DNA of 64,000 bases. It comes from Mogibacterium sp. GTDB lineage: Bacteria > Bacillota > Clostridia > Peptostreptococcales > Anaerovoracaceae. This document shows positions 24,824 through 32,382 of the stretch, one piece after another; the stretch's first letter is position 1; each line of letters starts with the position of its first letter. The notes beneath the pieces are model-generated. The model was not told where the DNA came from. It saw nothing but the letters and a program-made list of their open reading frames with translations, and ran no database searches. Location of the stretch: contig JAFRCS010000005.1 in the NCBI GenBank assembly GCA_017404265.1, positions 41,793-105,792 on the forward strand, in the 5' to 3' direction. Made by a program: the position numbers and the translations under genes.

Positions 24824-25393
24824 ATGCTTACACTTGAAAGGGCAAAGGAACTAAACGATTCCGTCGTGAAAGAAGAACACCTTCGCATCCACGCGCTCAA
24901 TGTAATGGCAGCAATGGGCGCAATGGCCGAGCACTTCGGCGAAGATAAAGAGCACTGGATGGCAGTAGGTTACCTTCACGACTACGACTACGAACAATAT
25001 CCTGAAGAGCACCTTCTCCACACCGAGAAGGAACTCCTCGCAGAGGGCGTCGACCCTGCTGATGTCCGCGCTATTCTTGCGCACGGCTATGGCCTGATCA
25101 ATGACGTGGAGCCGATCACCAACATGGAAAAGTCTCTCTTCACAGTCGACGAACTGACAGGCATCATCCAGGCTTACGGCCGTCTCCGTGGTGAAGGAAT
25201 CATCGGCATGCAGGCCAAAGGCCTTATAAAGCGATTCAAGGATAAACGCTTTGCAGCTAAATGCGACCGCGAAGTGATCCTTAAGGGCTGCGAGATGCTT
25301 GGCATGGAGCTTCGTGACGTCGCAGAGATCTGCATTCGAGGCATGGAAGAGCATGCCGAAGAGATAGGCCTCGCAGGCACCCCAGCAGAGTAA
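24824..25393 (+). CDS. HD-domain hydrolase-like protein
   Basis: The 189-residue protein carries the HD metal motif: RIHALNVMAAM, then YLHDYDYEQYPEEH (HD near residue 49) and ILAHGYGLIND. Stand-alone proteins of this type are thought to be phosphohydrolases of nucleotides, but most have no assigned substrate. The C-terminal 70 residues form helices rich in Lys and Arg. AAAGGGG lies before the start, and a possible -10 box is just upstream, so it may have its own promoter. Confidence 0.85.
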   Translation: MLTLERAKELNDSVVKEEHLRIHALNVMAAMGAMAEHFGEDKEHWMAVGYLHDYDYEQYPEEHLLHTEKELLAEGVDPADVRAILAHGYGLINDVEPITNMEKSLFTVDELTGIIQAYGRLRGEGIIGMQAKGLIKRFKDKRFAAKCDREVILKGCEMLGMELRDVAEICIRGMEEHAEEIGLAGTPAE

Positions 25394-25443
25394 AAATAAA
25401 CCGTCCGAGAAACCCAAATTCGAGGTTCACAGAAAGGTACAAA

Positions 25444-26067
25444 ATGAAAATCACACCTAAAGGCATAGGCTGGCTCATCTTCGGAGTCATCGTATGCGCA
25501 TCGGCAACAGAAGCAATAGGGATCATCTCAGCACTCAGCACTTTGGCTCTCGGACTCGTATTCATCCTGATCTACGTGATGAAGCAGTTCTTCAAACCGC
25601 GTGGTCTGGGCTGGTATATATTTGGCGGCATGCTGCTCGCTTTCTGCATCGAGTCCGGCGTAAATTCCGATACGCTCATTGCAGGTGCTTTAGGCTTCGC
25701 ATGCCTGGTATGGTTCTATTACAGAAACAAAGATGCGCTCGATTACATGTTTTCCGGCATGACCACAGATGAGATAGGCGACTTCAGCTACGTGGATGAA
25801 GACACCTATCCGGAACCTGAAGTCTATGAAACAGTTGAAGAAGTGGTAGAGGAAACAGTTGAAACCGATATCGATGTGGTTGAGGAAGAGGCACCGGCTG
25901 AGCCGGCAAAAGCCAAATCATCTTCATCTCAAACAAACAAATCCAAGTCGGCTTCATCCAAACCAGCTGCTTCAAAAGCTGCCGAATCCAAGCCGGCTCT
26001 CCAGACCTACCCACCTGAAGGCCCGGAAGAACCGATCGTCGAGTTTGAATTGACAGAGAAAGAATAA
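25444..26067 (+). CDS. membrane protein with acidic then Ser/Lys/Ala-rich cytoplasmic tail
   Basis: The 207 residues have three or four membrane helices in the first 90 (two short hairpins, each opening with a GxGWxIFG-type turn: KGIGWLIFG and RGLGWYIFG). An acidic Glu/Val stretch follows (residues 115-150), then a tail of repeated Ser-Lys-Ala. The repeated GWxIFG turn suggests internal duplication. I do not recognise a family. The low-complexity tail probably interacts with protein or nucleic acid. A strong terminator follows. Confidence 0.7.
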   Translation: MKITPKGIGWLIFGVIVCASATEAIGIISALSTLALGLVFILIYVMKQFFKPRGLGWYIFGGMLLAFCIESGVNSDTLIAGALGFACLVWFYYRNKDALDYMFSGMTTDEIGDFSYVDEDTYPEPEVYETVEEVVEETVETDIDVVEEEAPAEPAKAKSSSSQTNKSKSASSKPAASKAAESKPALQTYPPEGPEEPIVEFELTEKE

Positions 26068-26084
26068 AACCGCATTTCATCGGT

Positions 26085-26117
26085 GCCTGCACCTCCCCGG
26101 TGCAGGCATTTTTATTT
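26085..26117 (+). terminator. rho-independent terminator
   Basis: GCCTGCACC (26085-26093) pairs perfectly with GGTGCAGGC (26099-26107), and ATTTTTATTT follows. It ends the operon at the membrane protein gene. Confidence 0.92.
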
Positions 26118-26120
26118 CTT

Positions 26121-26238
26121 CCGGTCTGCTCCAAGAGGCCCGCGCTGCCTGCGTGGGAACTGCTAAACCCGCACAGGCAGCTATAGAGCGAGGCCGCTTG
26201 GCTAAGCAGACCCGGGGCGCCCACAGGAGGGCACCCCG
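26121..26238. other. long imperfect hairpin plus second hairpin in a gene-free region
   Basis: Four successive arms pair in register: 26121-26130 with 26205-26215 (one-base bulge), 26131-26135 CCAAG with 26197-26201 CTTGG, 26137-26140 GGCC with 26192-26195 GGCC, and 26144-26151 GCTGCCTG with 26174-26181 CAGGCAGC. A further hairpin follows at 26213-26222 with 26229-26238. The block is GC-rich, whereas the next 300 bases are AT-rich. It could be a structured RNA or a palindromic mobile unit. No open reading frame fits it. Confidence 0.55.
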
Positions 26239-26394
26239 CAAGTCCCAACCCTCATGCCGATACATTCTCTTTAAATTCTTCAAATTCTTGTCAATAGTTC
26301 ACCACTGTTTTTTGCCCCTCATTCCGACAACTCATGCACTATTTCCAACCAAAACCGCACTTTCTCCCTGCAAGTACTATTCGTTCCCAAAACC

Positions 26395-26566
26395 GGGTGT
26401 AAAATCCAAATGAAACATCACCAATTCACACCATTTCCTTTCAAACCAAGGTAAAAACTGGCCTAAATACGCTAAATGGTGTGAACTCAAAACATTATTA
26501 CTTAATTTCACACCCGATTCCGAAAAAAGGGTGTGAATCAGCACAAGGCAGTTGAATTATCACACC
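26395..26566. repeat. set of GGTGTG/CACACC sites, probable operators
   Basis: The motif occurs six times in 172 bases, in both orientations: 26395 (GGGTGTAAAA), 26425-26436, 26474-26485, 26507-26515, 26529-26537 and 26560-26566; a seventh copy (CACACCC) is inside the gene at 26644-26650. Sites 2 and 3 form a perfect 12-bp inverted repeat (TTCACACCATTT with AAATGGTGTGAA), and sites 4 and 5 a perfect 9-bp one. The rest of the 26240-26580 gap is AT- and C-rich and holds nothing else that I can identify. Confidence 0.6.
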
Positions 26567-26580
26567 TGAGGAGGCGTTTT

Positions 26581-27423
26581 ATGGGAGTTTACATGGATCA
26601 AATTGAGCAAATGGTGTGGGAACAGAAACAAATCCTTGAAAATCACACCCGGGAGCTCAAGAATTGTCCGGATGGGTCGTTATGGTGCGCCCATAACCAT
26701 GGCAAGGAAACTTATTACCACACTTTCGTAGATAATGGTCAGTATAAAAGGACCTCGCTCAGCAAAGATCCGAACACACTTAAGTCTTTGGCCAGGCGCG
26801 AGTACTTATCTTTGTCTATCAAGGCGCTGGAGAATAATATCAAAGTGCTGGAAAAAGCGGAGAAGGCCATGATGGCAGGGGACATAGACCATCTGAAGAA
26901 ACTGATGCAGAAGGCATACAGAGGTCTTCCTGATGAGTACTTCTTTGGAAGCGGAACAGGGGCTGGAAGTATATATCAGTTTGCAGGCGCGGAAGAAGCA
27001 ACCAAAAGGCATATAGATTGGGGCAAGGAACCATATGAAAAGAGCACCTACAGGCCGGAAAAACTCAGGCTGCCTACATCTGCAGGCTATAAAGTGAGGT
27101 CGAAATCCGAACAACATATAGTTGAGCAGCTGGTAAACTATGGAGTCCCTCACAGATACGAGCAGATACTTCAAATCGGAGAAGATGTTACAGCTCCGGA
27201 CTTTACTTTCAGAAGCTGGAGTTTTGAATTTTTCTATTGGGAACATGCGGGCATGATGGATGACCCATATTACCAGGCAAGACATAAAAGGAAGATGGCT
27301 CTTATGGAACGGGCCGGCATAGTGCCATGGAAGAATCTTATAGTAACATATGATAACGATGGTGTAATCAACGTTCCGCTGATCAAAAGCATCATAGAAA
27401 ATGATGTGATACCTCGTCTATAA
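26581..27423 (+). CDS. unknown protein with nuclease-like C-terminal domain
   Basis: The start at 26581 follows GAGGAGG; a GTG in frame at 26533 lies inside the repeat sites. The 280 residues have an N-terminal coiled helix (IEQMVWEQKQILENHTREL), a small domain with W-C-H residues (SLWCAHNHGKETYY), helices, then a region like PD-(D/E)xK endonuclease domains: SKSEQHIVEQLV, YEQILQI, APDFTF, then FEFFYWEHAGMMDDP. The D and E of the fold are visible, but the usual ExK lysine is not obvious. Such proteins are common in Bacillota and have no firm function. It has its own operator-like leader and stands alone. Confidence 0.6.
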   Translation: MGVYMDQIEQMVWEQKQILENHTRELKNCPDGSLWCAHNHGKETYYHTFVDNGQYKRTSLSKDPNTLKSLARREYLSLSIKALENNIKVLEKAEKAMMAGDIDHLKKLMQKAYRGLPDEYFFGSGTGAGSIYQFAGAEEATKRHIDWGKEPYEKSTYRPEKLRLPTSAGYKVRSKSEQHIVEQLVNYGVPHRYEQILQIGEDVTAPDFTFRSWSFEFFYWEHAGMMDDPYYQARHKRKMALMERAGIVPWKNLIVTYDNDGVINVPLIKSIIENDVIPRL

Positions 27424-27460
27424 GAGCGAACAATAAGTGCTCGTGAGTTGAAAGGATCGT

Positions 27461-27469
27461 TGGTATAAT
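27461..27469 (+). promoter_or_regulatory. extended -10 promoter element for the CCA-adding gene
   Basis: TGG followed by TATAAT is a consensus extended -10, which does not need a strong -35. It lies 36 bases before the TTG start of the tRNA nucleotidyltransferase gene. Confidence 0.55.
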
Positions 27470-27504
27470 ATATTCGTAATTGATTAAGAGAGGAAGGGCA
27501 GTAC

Positions 27505-28851
27505 TTGATAAGCATAGCTGAAAGGATCGCAAAAGAAGTCAATAACGCCGGCGGTAGGACATTCTACGTCGGCGGTTTTGTACGCGACAAACTGCTTGGA
27601 ATAGAGAACAAGGATGTGGATATAGAGGTACATGGCATAGAGCCTGATGCTCTTTACCGCATACTTGAAAAGGTAGGGGATCCTATAACATTCGGCAAAA
27701 GCTTCGGAGTATTCGCGCTTAGAAAAGAGAACCTCGACATAGCGATGCCGCGCCGCGAGCATGCGACAGGAAGAGGGCACAGAGACTTTGAGATAGATGT
27801 AGATCCGTTTATTGGAACGGAAAGCGCAGCGAGGCGGCGCGATTTCACGATAAACTCGATAATGCAGGATGTGCTGACAGGCGAGATAGTCGATCACTTT
27901 AACGGCCGCGAAGATCTTGCGGGCAGGTTCATCAGGCATATCGACCCTGAGACCTTCATAGAAGATCCGCTCAGGGTCCTGCGCGGAGCTCAGTTCGCGG
28001 CCCGCTTTGCCTTCACAATCGATCCTGACACGATAGAACTATGCCGCAGCATAGATCTTTCAACTCTCTCAAAAGAGCGCGTAGAAGAGGAATTAAAAAA
28101 GGCCCTTCTTAAAGCAGATAAACCCTCGATATTCTTTGAAGAGCTCCGAAAAATGGATCAGCTCCATACATGGTTTCCGGAGCTCGAGCTTCTCATAGGC
28201 CTTGAGCAGGACCCGATTTTCCATCCTGAAGGCGATGTCTGGATACACACAATGGAAGTGCTCGACAGAGCAGCTTCCATGCGCGATAAAGTGTTTGATC
28301 CGTATAGATTCATGCTGCTTGCGCTCACACATGATCTTGGCAAGGCCGTGACCACAGCGGAAAAAAACGGACGTATCCATGCATACGAACATGAGATAAA
28401 AGGTATGCCGCTGGTAGAGAGTTTTATAAAGCGTCTCACCAACGAAAGGGATGTGATCTCGTACCTGAAGAACATGGTGCCGCTTCACATGAGGCCTAAC
28501 GTATCTGCCTACTCAAAGCCGGGCATCAAATCCACCAACAGGATGTTTGACGAGGCGACTGCGCCTGAAGACCTCATATGGTTTGCAGCAGCCGACAAGC
28601 CGGTCTTTTCCGGCACTGATGAATTCTCAGGCGACAGCGAGTTTCTGTTCGACAGGCTTCGCACCTTCAATGAAACAATGGCGAAGCCGTATGTCACGGG
28701 CCGTGACCTCATCGACGCCGGCATAGAACCCGGAGATGATTTCACGGAAATACTCGCCTACGCCCACAAACTCAGACTGGCCGGCATCGACAAGGCCCCG
28801 GCCCTCAAGCAGACCCTTGCCTATGCCCGCAAACTTCGAAAAAAGCCTTGA
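27505..28851 (+). CDS. cca: CCA tRNA nucleotidyltransferase with HD domain
   Basis: The gene starts with TTG behind GAGGAAGGG. The 448 residues contain the class II polymerase head (FYVGGFVRDKLLG, KDVDIEVHG with the metal aspartates, RRDFTINSI), the RNA-binding neck (DPLRVLRGAQFAARF), and an HD phosphohydrolase domain (HTMEVLDRA, ALTHDLGK). It adds or repairs the CCA end of tRNAs; in this type the HD domain may process 2',3'-cyclic phosphates. It is a single-gene unit with its own -10 element. Confidence 0.94.
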   Translation: MISIAERIAKEVNNAGGRTFYVGGFVRDKLLGIENKDVDIEVHGIEPDALYRILEKVGDPITFGKSFGVFALRKENLDIAMPRREHATGRGHRDFEIDVDPFIGTESAARRRDFTINSIMQDVLTGEIVDHFNGREDLAGRFIRHIDPETFIEDPLRVLRGAQFAARFAFTIDPDTIELCRSIDLSTLSKERVEEELKKALLKADKPSIFFEELRKMDQLHTWFPELELLIGLEQDPIFHPEGDVWIHTMEVLDRAASMRDKVFDPYRFMLLALTHDLGKAVTTAEKNGRIHAYEHEIKGMPLVESFIKRLTNERDVISYLKNMVPLHMRPNVSAYSKPGIKSTNRMFDEATAPEDLIWFAAADKPVFSGTDEFSGDSEFLFDRLRTFNETMAKPYVTGRDLIDAGIEPGDDFTEILAYAHKLRLAGIDKAPALKQTLAYARKLRKKP

Positions 28852-28876
28852 AGCCTTTTATGGCGTTGAATATAAT
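28848..28876 (+). promoter_or_regulatory. sigma-A-type promoter for a short transcript
   Basis: TTGAAG (28848-28853) and TATAAT (28871-28876) are separated by exactly 17 bases. The -35 overlaps the end of the CCA-adding gene. The predicted start is near 28883. Confidence 0.65.
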
Positions 28877-28882
28877 TGAGCC

Positions 28883-28961
28883 AGGAAGAGCGTCGATCGT
28901 CATCGACTAACTCGACCTGAATTATGGTCGCCGCCTAGTTACGTGAACAGGCGGCTTTTTT
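28883..28961 (+). ncRNA. candidate small structured RNA of about 80 nt
   Basis: Between a near-consensus promoter and a strong terminator, three hairpins follow each other: GTCGAT/ATCGAC (28892-28897 with 28902-28907), CGACC/GGTCG (28913-28917 with 28926-28930), and the terminator GCCGCCT/AGGCGGC (28930-28936 with 28949-28955). There is no useful open reading frame. It is either an independent small RNA or an attenuated leader of the YhhN-like gene that starts 88 bases further on. It does not match an RNA family I know. Confidence 0.5.
28930..28961 (+). terminator. rho-independent terminator
   Basis: GCCGCCT pairs with AGGCGGC around a 12-nt loop, followed by six T. It ends the candidate small RNA or serves as an attenuator. 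Confidence 0.88.
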
Positions 28962-29048
28962 ATTGCCCGCAGTTTACAATTGACGCTCCTTCGCATTTGG
29001 CATATCATCAAATCAAAGATGATAACCGGGCCTGAAAGGAGGACCCTC

Positions 29049-29711
29049 ATGATATACATACTACCCGCATTCTGCGCAGTACTCGTATACGTATTTCTCG
29101 AAAAAGAAGCTGAGAAACAATATGTACCGGCAGTGATACTAAAGGGTCTGGCATCCCTCTGCTTTGTCTCAATCGGACAGCTCTGCAATCCGGGCAACCA
29201 GGTCTCCAATCTGATAGTCATGGGACTCATAATCGGCTTTATAGCAGACATTCTCCTTAACCTAAGGATGGTCTACAAGGAGAAAGGCCAGACGATATTC
29301 CTGATAGGCATACTGGTCTTCCTTACCGGGCACATCATGTACCTGGCAGCCGTGCTGCCGCTTTGCAGCAGCAAACTCACATGCATCATTATCGGCATAG
29401 TGCTGACGACGCTACTGATGATCTGGATCTTCAAGCGCGTCACAGCAAAGCCGGCATTCAAGATATTCGGCGTCGTGTACATTGGCGCCATCATGCTTTT
29501 AATCTGCGTGGCCATTGCCAATGTGATCGCCGCGCCGTCACCATTCAATATGATGTTTGCCGCAGGCGCGGTCTTCTTCCTGGTATCTGACATCGTCCTG
29601 ATACTCAACACCTTCGGAAGCGAGTTCAAACAGAGCCTGCGTAACACAAATATAAGCCTTTACTATATAGGCCAGCTTTTGATAGCGCTGAGCCTTCAGC
29701 TACTGAAATAA
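29049..29711 (+). CDS. YhhN/TMEM86-like membrane protein (lysoplasmalogenase family)
   Basis: The start at 29049 follows AAAGGAGGACCC; the longer reading frame from 28980 is not preceded by a site. The 220 residues form about eight membrane helices with the family's conserved positions: FIADILLNL, TGHIMYL, and the late FFLVSDIVLILNTF with SDxVL, then YYIGQLLIALS. Members hydrolyse the vinyl-ether bond of lysoplasmalogens, and plasmalogens are known in anaerobic Clostridia, so the activity would fit. It is followed five bases later by a HAD gene. Confidence 0.85.
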   Translation: MIYILPAFCAVLVYVFLEKEAEKQYVPAVILKGLASLCFVSIGQLCNPGNQVSNLIVMGLIIGFIADILLNLRMVYKEKGQTIFLIGILVFLTGHIMYLAAVLPLCSSKLTCIIIGIVLTTLLMIWIFKRVTAKPAFKIFGVVYIGAIMLLICVAIANVIAAPSPFNMMFAAGAVFFLVSDIVLILNTFGSEFKQSLRNTNISLYYIGQLLIALSLQLLK

Positions 29712-29715
29712 AGAA

Positions 29716-30384
29716 ATGATAAAGATCTGCATCTTCGATCTCGACGGCACACTTGCCGCGACACAGGAATCCATAGCAAGACCGGTGAATATGACACTGG
29801 CGCTCTACGGACTGCCGCCTCAGCCGGCAGAAGCTTTCAATTACTTTGCAGGCGACGGTCTTAAGAATGCTCTTAAGCGCGCTCTCATTGCCTCCGGTGA
29901 TACAGACCCATCACATCTTGAGGAAGGTATCCCGCTGTGCCGCTCCTGGATGCAGGAAGACCCCTGCTACCACGCAAAACCATATGACGGAATCGAGCGT
30001 GCTCTTGAAACTCTTAAAAGCAACGGCATAAAGATAGCCTGCTTCTCAAACAAACCTCACGAGAGCGCGGTAGGCGTAGTAGAGACCATATTCGGAAAAG
30101 GCACCTTCGATCACATACAGGGCCAGACCGACCTCATCCCGATAAAGCCGGCCCCGACTGGCGTATATGAGATACTCTCCAAATTCGGCAAACGCAAGGA
30201 TGAATGCCTCTACTTTGGCGACACAAACACCGACATGCAGACAGGCAAGAATGCCGGCGTCACCACAGTCGGCGTCACCTGGGGCTTCCGCCCAAGAACA
30301 GAACTTGAAGAAAACCACGCAGATATAATAATCGACCATCCAAGTGAGATACCGGGCCTTGCGCTTGGCGGCAAGGGCAAGTAA
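29716..30384 (+). CDS. HAD-superfamily phosphatase, phosphoglycolate phosphatase-like
   Basis: The 222 residues show HAD motif I FDLDGTLAAT (nucleophile D9 and acid D11), a four-helix cap (KNALKRALIASGD), motif II ACFSNKP, motif III lysine (IKPAPTGVYEI) and motif IV YFGDTNTDMQTGKNAG. It dephosphorylates a small metabolite; phosphoglycolate or sugar phosphates are typical. It follows the membrane protein gene by only five bases and ends before a group of unknown genes. Confidence 0.92.
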   Translation: MIKICIFDLDGTLAATQESIARPVNMTLALYGLPPQPAEAFNYFAGDGLKNALKRALIASGDTDPSHLEEGIPLCRSWMQEDPCYHAKPYDGIERALETLKSNGIKIACFSNKPHESAVGVVETIFGKGTFDHIQGQTDLIPIKPAPTGVYEILSKFGKRKDECLYFGDTNTDMQTGKNAGVTTVGVTWGFRPRTELEENHADIIIDHPSEIPGLALGGKGK

Positions 30385-30423
30385 GCAAACTAGAGAATAA
30401 ACAGGAACGAAGGGACAGGGCAT

Positions 30424-30831
30424 ATGGACGCGAAGACAGGACGCATGGATTTTAAGAGGGTGACACTGAGCATCACCGGAACGATGGCGTCGACAACAGA
30501 ATATGAACTTCTTAAGACCATGAGAGGCTTTGAAGGCGCGCTGTACGATGGCTCGTGGAATTACAATAAGCTTGTTTCACGCAGGCAGTGCCGCGAGTGC
30601 CATTCAAAGCGGGGCAGCAAGGAATACGATGATCTTGCCATAAAGTTCTATAAGCTCGGTGTTCCGTCATGGAACGGCTTCAGCAAAAGCGATCCGGATG
30701 TGCTGGACGGAGAATCCTTTTCTCTGGACATAGAACTCTCTGACGGCAAGAAGATATATGCACATGGATGCAACGCTTATCCGAAGAACTACCATGAGTT
30801 CATGGAACTCATAGACGAAGCAGTGAGGTGA
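30424..30831 (+). CDS. unknown 135-residue protein
   Basis: A GGGACAGGG stretch precedes the ATG. The protein has a beta-rich start (VTLSITGTMASTTEYELLK), a Cys pair (CRECHSK, about residue 56), and a strand pair with FSLDIELSDGKKIYAHGCN, ending in a helix. I do not recognise it. The AHGCNAYPKNYHEFMELID end resembles small immunity-type proteins in shape only. It is four bases before the next unknown gene, and four such genes follow in a row. Confidence 0.6.
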   Translation: MDAKTGRMDFKRVTLSITGTMASTTEYELLKTMRGFEGALYDGSWNYNKLVSRRQCRECHSKRGSKEYDDLAIKFYKLGVPSWNGFSKSDPDVLDGESFSLDIELSDGKKIYAHGCNAYPKNYHEFMELIDEAVR

Positions 30832-30835
30832 CACC

Positions 30836-31234
30836 ATGATAGGAAGACAGGTCATAAAGTCCGGAAGGACATGGAAAGACAAGGAAGAACTCTTTGAGTT
30901 CATGGAAGCGAACTGGAACAAGGAAGAGTACGGTGACTTCTTCATCGGAAAACCGACAGCAGGATCCTTAGCGGAATACATATGCCTGCCTGCGACCCGC
31001 AGGTTCATGGTCATAGTGTATCCGAAGAAGGAAAAGGTCATACTATCAGTATGCGATGCGCCTCAGGGACTTGAGAGCAGGCTGATCCAGTCCATCCCGC
31101 ATCAGGGCAGGATACTCACATCAGCCGTAACGCTTATAGAGCTCGGATCATACGAGCAGGAAAGAAAAGGCCCGGCTGAAGAGGTGCTGCAGGGATACAC
31201 CGCATACATAAAAGAAATACTGGGAGTGAAGTAG
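30836..31234 (+). CDS. unknown 132-residue protein
   Basis: A GAGGTG box inside the preceding gene supports the ATG at 30836. The protein starts with a helix (KDKEELFEFMEANW), then a beta segment with LAEYICLPATRRFMVIVYPKKEKVILSV that reads as paired strands, and ends with a helix. There are no membrane segments or metal motifs. I cannot place it in a family. It is packed between two other unknown genes and probably cotranscribed. Confidence 0.55.
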   Translation: MIGRQVIKSGRTWKDKEELFEFMEANWNKEEYGDFFIGKPTAGSLAEYICLPATRRFMVIVYPKKEKVILSVCDAPQGLESRLIQSIPHQGRILTSAVTLIELGSYEQERKGPAEEVLQGYTAYIKEILGVK

Positions 31235-31240
31235 AAGACA

Positions 31241-31534
31241 ATGGCAGACGGCAAGTGGGTAATGACAGAGGAAGATTCGCGAAGGGTCGACCTCACTTTC
31301 AGCGCTAAAGCCAGACAAGATCTCAGAAGCCTTCCTAACTATGGACAGCACAAAGCGGTCGACGACCGCAGGGGAGATGCGGAAGAAAAGTGCGTCTTCT
31401 GCGGATCAAGGGATCTCCAGTCCGGCTTTGGCGGCTTTGGCGAGGGATTTGGTTATAAGTCGTTTGTTTGCCGCGAGTGCGGAGGCACCACAGACATGGT
31501 GTATAAGGACGAAGCCGGCAAATACTTCAAGTGA
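31241..31534 (+). CDS. small protein with zinc-ribbon-like CxxC pairs
   Basis: The 97 residues have two Cys pairs (CVFC near residue 51 and CREC near 77) about 25 apart, separated by a glycine/phenylalanine-rich loop (GFGGFGEGFGYK). This is typical of a zinc ribbon. The N-terminus is polar. The function is unknown; zinc ribbons of this size bind nucleic acid or protein. It precedes the SUKH gene with 28 bases between. Confidence 0.6.
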   Translation: MADGKWVMTEEDSRRVDLTFSAKARQDLRSLPNYGQHKAVDDRRGDAEEKCVFCGSRDLQSGFGGFGEGFGYKSFVCRECGGTTDMVYKDEAGKYFK

Positions 31535-31562
31535 TAATGCAATACTGCCTACAGGAGGAGAG

Positions 31563-32144
31563 ATGAGTTACTTTGAAGGAATAGACCTGAATAAGCTTTT
31601 TGACAACGAAAGCGAATACGGAAAGACCTACACTTTCGATGAGCTGACAGATGAGCTTGTCAGCAGAGCTGAGGAGACAATGGGCTACAAACTCCCTGAG
31701 TCATATAAGGAGCTGCTCCGCTTTAAAAACGGCGGCGTCATCAATGACGAGCTGGACGAAAGTTGGCTGACTGCTATTTACGGGATCTCTGCTGACCCGA
31801 ATGAGTTCAACGGCCTGGAGAACATGTACGACAACTGGAGGAATGAATGGGAGTATCCCGACATCGGCATACCATTCGGCGAAACGCCGTCAGCCGGCCA
31901 TGACATGTTCTATATGGACTTTCGCGTGACTGATGAGAACGGAGAACCACGTATATTAAGGATCGACAACGAAATGGATAACGAGGTGTTCGTTGTAGCA
32001 GATAACCTGCCTGAATTCATAAAGTTGATTCTTAAAAACGAGCCTCTGGATGAGTTCGCGACCGGCGAAGGAGGATCTGCAAACTATGTTCCGCCGATAA
32101 AAGAGGAAAAGAAATCTCTGCTCAGTAAGCTGCTGGGGCGCTGA
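31563..32144 (+). CDS. SMI1/KNR4 (SUKH) family protein
   Basis: The start at 31563 has AGGAGGAG just before it; a longer reading frame from 31341 overlaps the zinc-ribbon gene in another frame and is rejected. The 193 residues have the SUKH pattern: a helix with LVSRAEETMGYKLPESYKELLRFKNGG, GIPFGETPSAGHDMFYMDF, and VVADNLPEFIKLIL. SUKH proteins are common immunity proteins against contact-dependent or polymorphic toxins, but also occur alone in Bacillota. No toxin gene is recognisable nearby. Confidence 0.85.
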   Translation: MSYFEGIDLNKLFDNESEYGKTYTFDELTDELVSRAEETMGYKLPESYKELLRFKNGGVINDELDESWLTAIYGISADPNEFNGLENMYDNWRNEWEYPDIGIPFGETPSAGHDMFYMDFRVTDENGEPRILRIDNEMDNEVFVVADNLPEFIKLILKNEPLDEFATGEGGSANYVPPIKEEKKSLLSKLLGR

Positions 32145-32165
32145 ACATAAAGACACATCTGATTA

Positions 32166-32194
32166 TTGCATCAAACAGTGATGCATGATATAAG
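32166..32194 (+). promoter_or_regulatory. promoter for the S-box leader
   Basis: TTGCAT (32166-32171) and TATAAG (32189-32194) are separated by 17 bases, and TGA before the -10 makes it an extended -10. A GCATCA/TGATGC inverted repeat (32168-32173 with 32179-32184) lies between the boxes and could bind a regulator. Confidence 0.6.
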
Positions 32195-32212
32195 TTAAAT
32201 ACAAGTTAATAA

Positions 32213-32311
32213 GACCATATAGAGCACGTTAGGGACAGGCCCGGTGACCGTGCAGCAACCTGCCTTTGAGGTAAGGTGCTAATGCCTGAACGATGGGAAC
32301 GAAAAATGAAT
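32213..32311 (+). promoter_or_regulatory. SAM-responsive (S-box clan) riboswitch
   Basis: The core signatures of the SAM-I/SAM-IV clan are present in order: AGGGACAGGCCCGGTGACC (32231-32249), GCAACC (32254-32259), GGTGCTAAT (32275-32283) and a last GAACGAAAAATGA. The P2 arms GCACG and CGTGC (32224-32228, 32248-32252) pair. The P1 helix is short at best (CAT/ATG), as in SAM-I/IV variants, so the exact subclass is open. The next gene is an unknown 123-residue protein, not a known methionine or SAM gene. Confidence 0.75.
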
Positions 32312-32312
32312 C

Positions 32313-32345
32313 AAAGTCCTGTCGCATACGATGGGACTTTTCTAA
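32313..32345 (+). terminator. expression-platform terminator of the riboswitch
   Basis: AAAGTCC (32313-32319) pairs with GGACTTT (32334-32340), then TTCT. It starts two bases after the aptamer core, fitting a transcription-attenuation mechanism: SAM bound gives termination. Confidence 0.6.
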
Positions 32346-32382
32346 TGCGCTTCTTATGGTAATAAAGGAAGGAGCGTATTAA

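Noticed and set aside
31341..31562. An upstream extension of the SUKH gene
   Set aside because: It overlaps the zinc-ribbon gene in another frame, and the ribosome site stands right before 31563.
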